The notes under the pieces were generated by a model, which was not told where the DNA came from, searched no databases, and was given only the letters and a program-made list of their open reading frames with translations. Shown piece after piece: positions 62,622-64,000 of a DNA stretch of 64,000 bases. Positions within the stretch are counted from its first letter, which is position 1. Each line of letters begins with the position of its first letter. Both the position numbers and the translations under genes were made by a program. The stretch is from Variovorax paradoxus EPS (GTDB taxonomy: Bacteria; Pseudomonadota; Gammaproteobacteria; Burkholderiales; Burkholderiaceae_C), in the NCBI RefSeq assembly GCF_000184745.1, contig NC_014931.1, positions 5,332,001 to 5,396,000 of the forward strand, in the 5' to 3' direction.

Positions 62622-62744
62622 TTACACGTTGGTGGGCCGCGCTGCATGCAACGCGGGCATCAAGTCGTTGGCAAGAGGCAGTCTAGGGTTCGATGCCTGC
62701 GCGCAGTTATCGCAATTGAGGCATTGGCCATAACGCAAATGCAT
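62622..62744 (-). CDS. Possible 40-residue leader peptide upstream of the LuxR gene
   Basis: ATG 62744 to TAA 62622, 40 residues: MHLRYGQCLNCDNCAQASNP followed by RLPLANDLMPALHAARPTNV. CLNCDNC gives three spaced cysteines. The TAA overlaps the LuxR ribosome site (TAAGGAG), so its translation could influence LuxR initiation. There is no strong ribosome site of its own. Confidence 0.35.
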   Translation of the reverse strand: MHLRYGQCLNCDNCAQASNPRLPLANDLMPALHAARPTNV

Positions 62745-62756
62745 GGTCACGCCCCC

Positions 62757-62793
62757 CAAAAAAGAGCGCCGCGTTCCTGCCGGAACGCGGCGC
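62757..62793 (-). terminator. Terminator of the right-edge gene
   Basis: Stem GCGCCGCGTTCC/GGAACGCGGCGC (62766-62777, 62782-62793) with a 4-base loop; on the minus strand it is followed by CTCTTTTTT. It lies 65 bases past the stop of the gene at 62858. Confidence 0.85.
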
Positions 62794-62857
62794 CGGGGGC
62801 ATTTGCGAGCGGCTGCGCGCCAACCCGATGCCGTCGCAGGAACGTCGTGAATCCGCG

Positions 62858-64000
62858 TCAGTTCACCGTCAGACCCCACTGGCGCTCGGCATAGTTCGCC
62901 AGGCCCTGAAGGCTCTGCGGCGTGGCGGGCTCCAGCGTGTAGTAAGCCCCGTCGGGCACGCTGTGCTGCACGCTCACCTGCATGCCAGCCTCGGCGGCAT
63001 CGGGATCGCTCGCAGGGAAGCTGCCGTCGTCGTCGTCCATCCTGTTGTCGATCAGCCGGTGCGTGGTGGCGATCCAGTCTTGCGCCGGGATGCCGCCGCG
63101 CCCGGGCATCGCGAGGCGGAACTGGAGGATCTCCAGCCCCTGCGGCACCGTCTTGCCCTTGGACTTCATGAACTCGTTCCACAGCTGCATCGGCGAGACG
63201 CCCTCGTGCGTGGTGTTCAGCAGCGCCGTGGCCTGCTCTTGCGAGAAGCCCATGTCCTTCACCGCCTTGGCCAGCGCCGGGTCGCGCTGGATCTCGCGGG
63301 CATCGACGACGTCGTAGTGATGGCGCACGTTGTAGAACTGCTTGAGCGCCGTGAACAGCGCCACCCCCAGCCCGGCCACCGTGGCGGCCTCGGCCGGAAT
63401 GGCGAGGATCGCCGCCAGCTCCACCGCCCCCGCGCGCGCCAGCGCCGCGCCCGTGAGGTTGACGAGCCCGATGCCGCCGTCGGCGACGCCGGAGATGCCC
63501 ATGCCGAAGTTCAGCACCGAGATCATCGCCGGCACGTCCTGGGCCTGCCCGATGAAGAGCGCGAGGTCGGCCACGCCCACGCCCGCCGTGCCGGCCGCGA
63601 ACCACACGCGCCAGGGCGTGGTGCCCTCGACGTCCGGCACGCCGCCGAATGCGATGCGGTTGCCCGCGCGCGAGCCGGTCGCCTGCCAGGTGGTGTAGGG
63701 CTTGGCGATGAAGAAGGCCTGCGTGCCCTCGTAGATGCGGTGATACCAGCGCGCATAGTCCGCCACGTCGCCAGCCAGGGGCCGGAAGTTCGTGATGTTC
63801 GTCGACAGGTTGTGTGTGAGGAAGCCCGCGTTGGCGGCCCAGCGCAGCACCTGCCCGAACGCCGTGTGGGCGCCGGTGGCGTTGTTGATCCCCTTCGCGC
63901 CGATCTTCAGCAGGCCTTGCAGCTTCGAGTCGAGCTCGCCGCCCAGACGGGCCAGTGCATCCACGCGCGCCGCATCGGAGAGGGCCGGATCCAGCTTCTT
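62858..64000 (-). CDS. Unrecognised protein with hydrophobic middle, 5' end outside window
   Basis: 380 residues are visible and the frame is open to the right edge, so the N-terminus is missing. A GTG at 63964 is in frame but unlikely to be the start. The part holds an N-terminal helical segment (ARLGGELDSKLQGLLKIGAK), long Gly/Ala-rich hydrophobic stretches at about 130-215, and a charged soluble C-terminal domain (YYTLEPATPQSLQGLANYAE). I recognise no family. The mix resembles the C-terminal part of large secreted or effector-like proteins, but that is only an impression. Confidence 0.6.
   Translation of the reverse strand, partial: KKLDPALSDAARVDALARLGGELDSKLQGLLKIGAKGINNATGAHTAFGQVLRWAANAGFLTHNLSTNITNFRPLAGDVADYARWYHRIYEGTQAFFIAKPYTTWQATGSRAGNRIAFGGVPDVEGTTPWRVWFAAGTAGVGVADLALFIGQAQDVPAMISVLNFGMGISGVADGGIGLVNLTGAALARAGAVELAAILAIPAEAATVAGLGVALFTALKQFYNVRHHYDVVDAREIQRDPALAKAVKDMGFSQEQATALLNTTHEGVSPMQLWNEFMKSKGKTVPQGLEILQFRLAMPGRGGIPAQDWIATTHRLIDNRMDDDDGSFPASDPDAAEAGMQVSVQHSVPDGAYYTLEPATPQSLQGLANYAERQWGLTVN

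Noticed and set aside
62697..62706. CTGCGCGCAG palindrome upstream of the LuxR gene as a lux box
   Set aside because: The half-sites are too close for a lux box (CTG-N10-CAG expected), and GC-rich palindromes are common here.

Overview
The window is high-GC DNA from a betaproteobacterium. Protein content and gene order (yicC-gmk-rpoZ-spoT divergent from a kinase/phosphatase-rph-rdgB-hemW run, greB, tctC-type receptors and many LysR regulators) point to Comamonadaceae, most likely Variovorax or a close relative. This assignment rests on recognition only; no search was run. No phage, insertion sequence or CRISPR array was seen.

Layout. (1) 1-4873, minus strand: a type IV pilus minor-pilin operon pilE-fimT-pilV-pilW-pilX-pilY1, every junction an ATGA stop/start overlap; pilY1 runs off the left edge. 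(2) 5021-13379: LysR and MarR regulators, an orphan amino-acid-type binding protein, an alginate-lyase-like lipoprotein and an acyl-CoA dehydrogenase. (3) 13567-27645, minus strand: a Tad/Flp pilus locus (flp, TadG- and TadE-like proteins, cpaB, rcpA, FHA-tadA, tadB, tadC, a DUF192 gene, a second TadE-like gene) ending in a membrane-bound spermidine-synthase-like protein. (4) 27784-34951: a cluster of transcription factors (AraC, two MarR types, three NodD-like LysR, one receiver-like protein) with one small secreted protein. (5) 35090-40473: an autotransporter behind two OmpR-type regulators whose receiver domains have lost the phospho-acceptor aspartate. (6) 40944-48587: a metallophosphoesterase lipoprotein, LysR/tctC/amidase, rnk and a universal stress protein. 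(7) 48691-60350: tRNA-Ser and housekeeping genes, then terC between two identical tRNA-Arg genes. (8) 60341-64000: an ornithine-cyclodeaminase-like gene, a LuxR solo and an unrecognised membrane protein cut by the right edge.

The main new observation is a conserved promoter-like module found five times, always pointing at a gene: pilE (4972-5006), the orphan binding protein (6919-6981), the AraC gene just upstream of the tad locus (28904-28938), the autotransporter (38510-38544) and the upstream OmpR-type regulator (40632-40665). All five align as a -35-like TTGAAA, exactly 17 bases containing a conserved CTGAGTGGCTG-like core, and a CATNNT -10-like box. This suggests a shared control circuit for surface structures (type IV pilus, Tad pilus via AraC, autotransporter) that may involve the unusual pseudo-receiver regulators. 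Other signals: imperfect 88-base repeats with ATC-N9-GAT (nod-box-like) motifs around the NodD-like LysR genes, and a decayed copy of the OmpR-regulator leader beside a tRNA-Arg gene.
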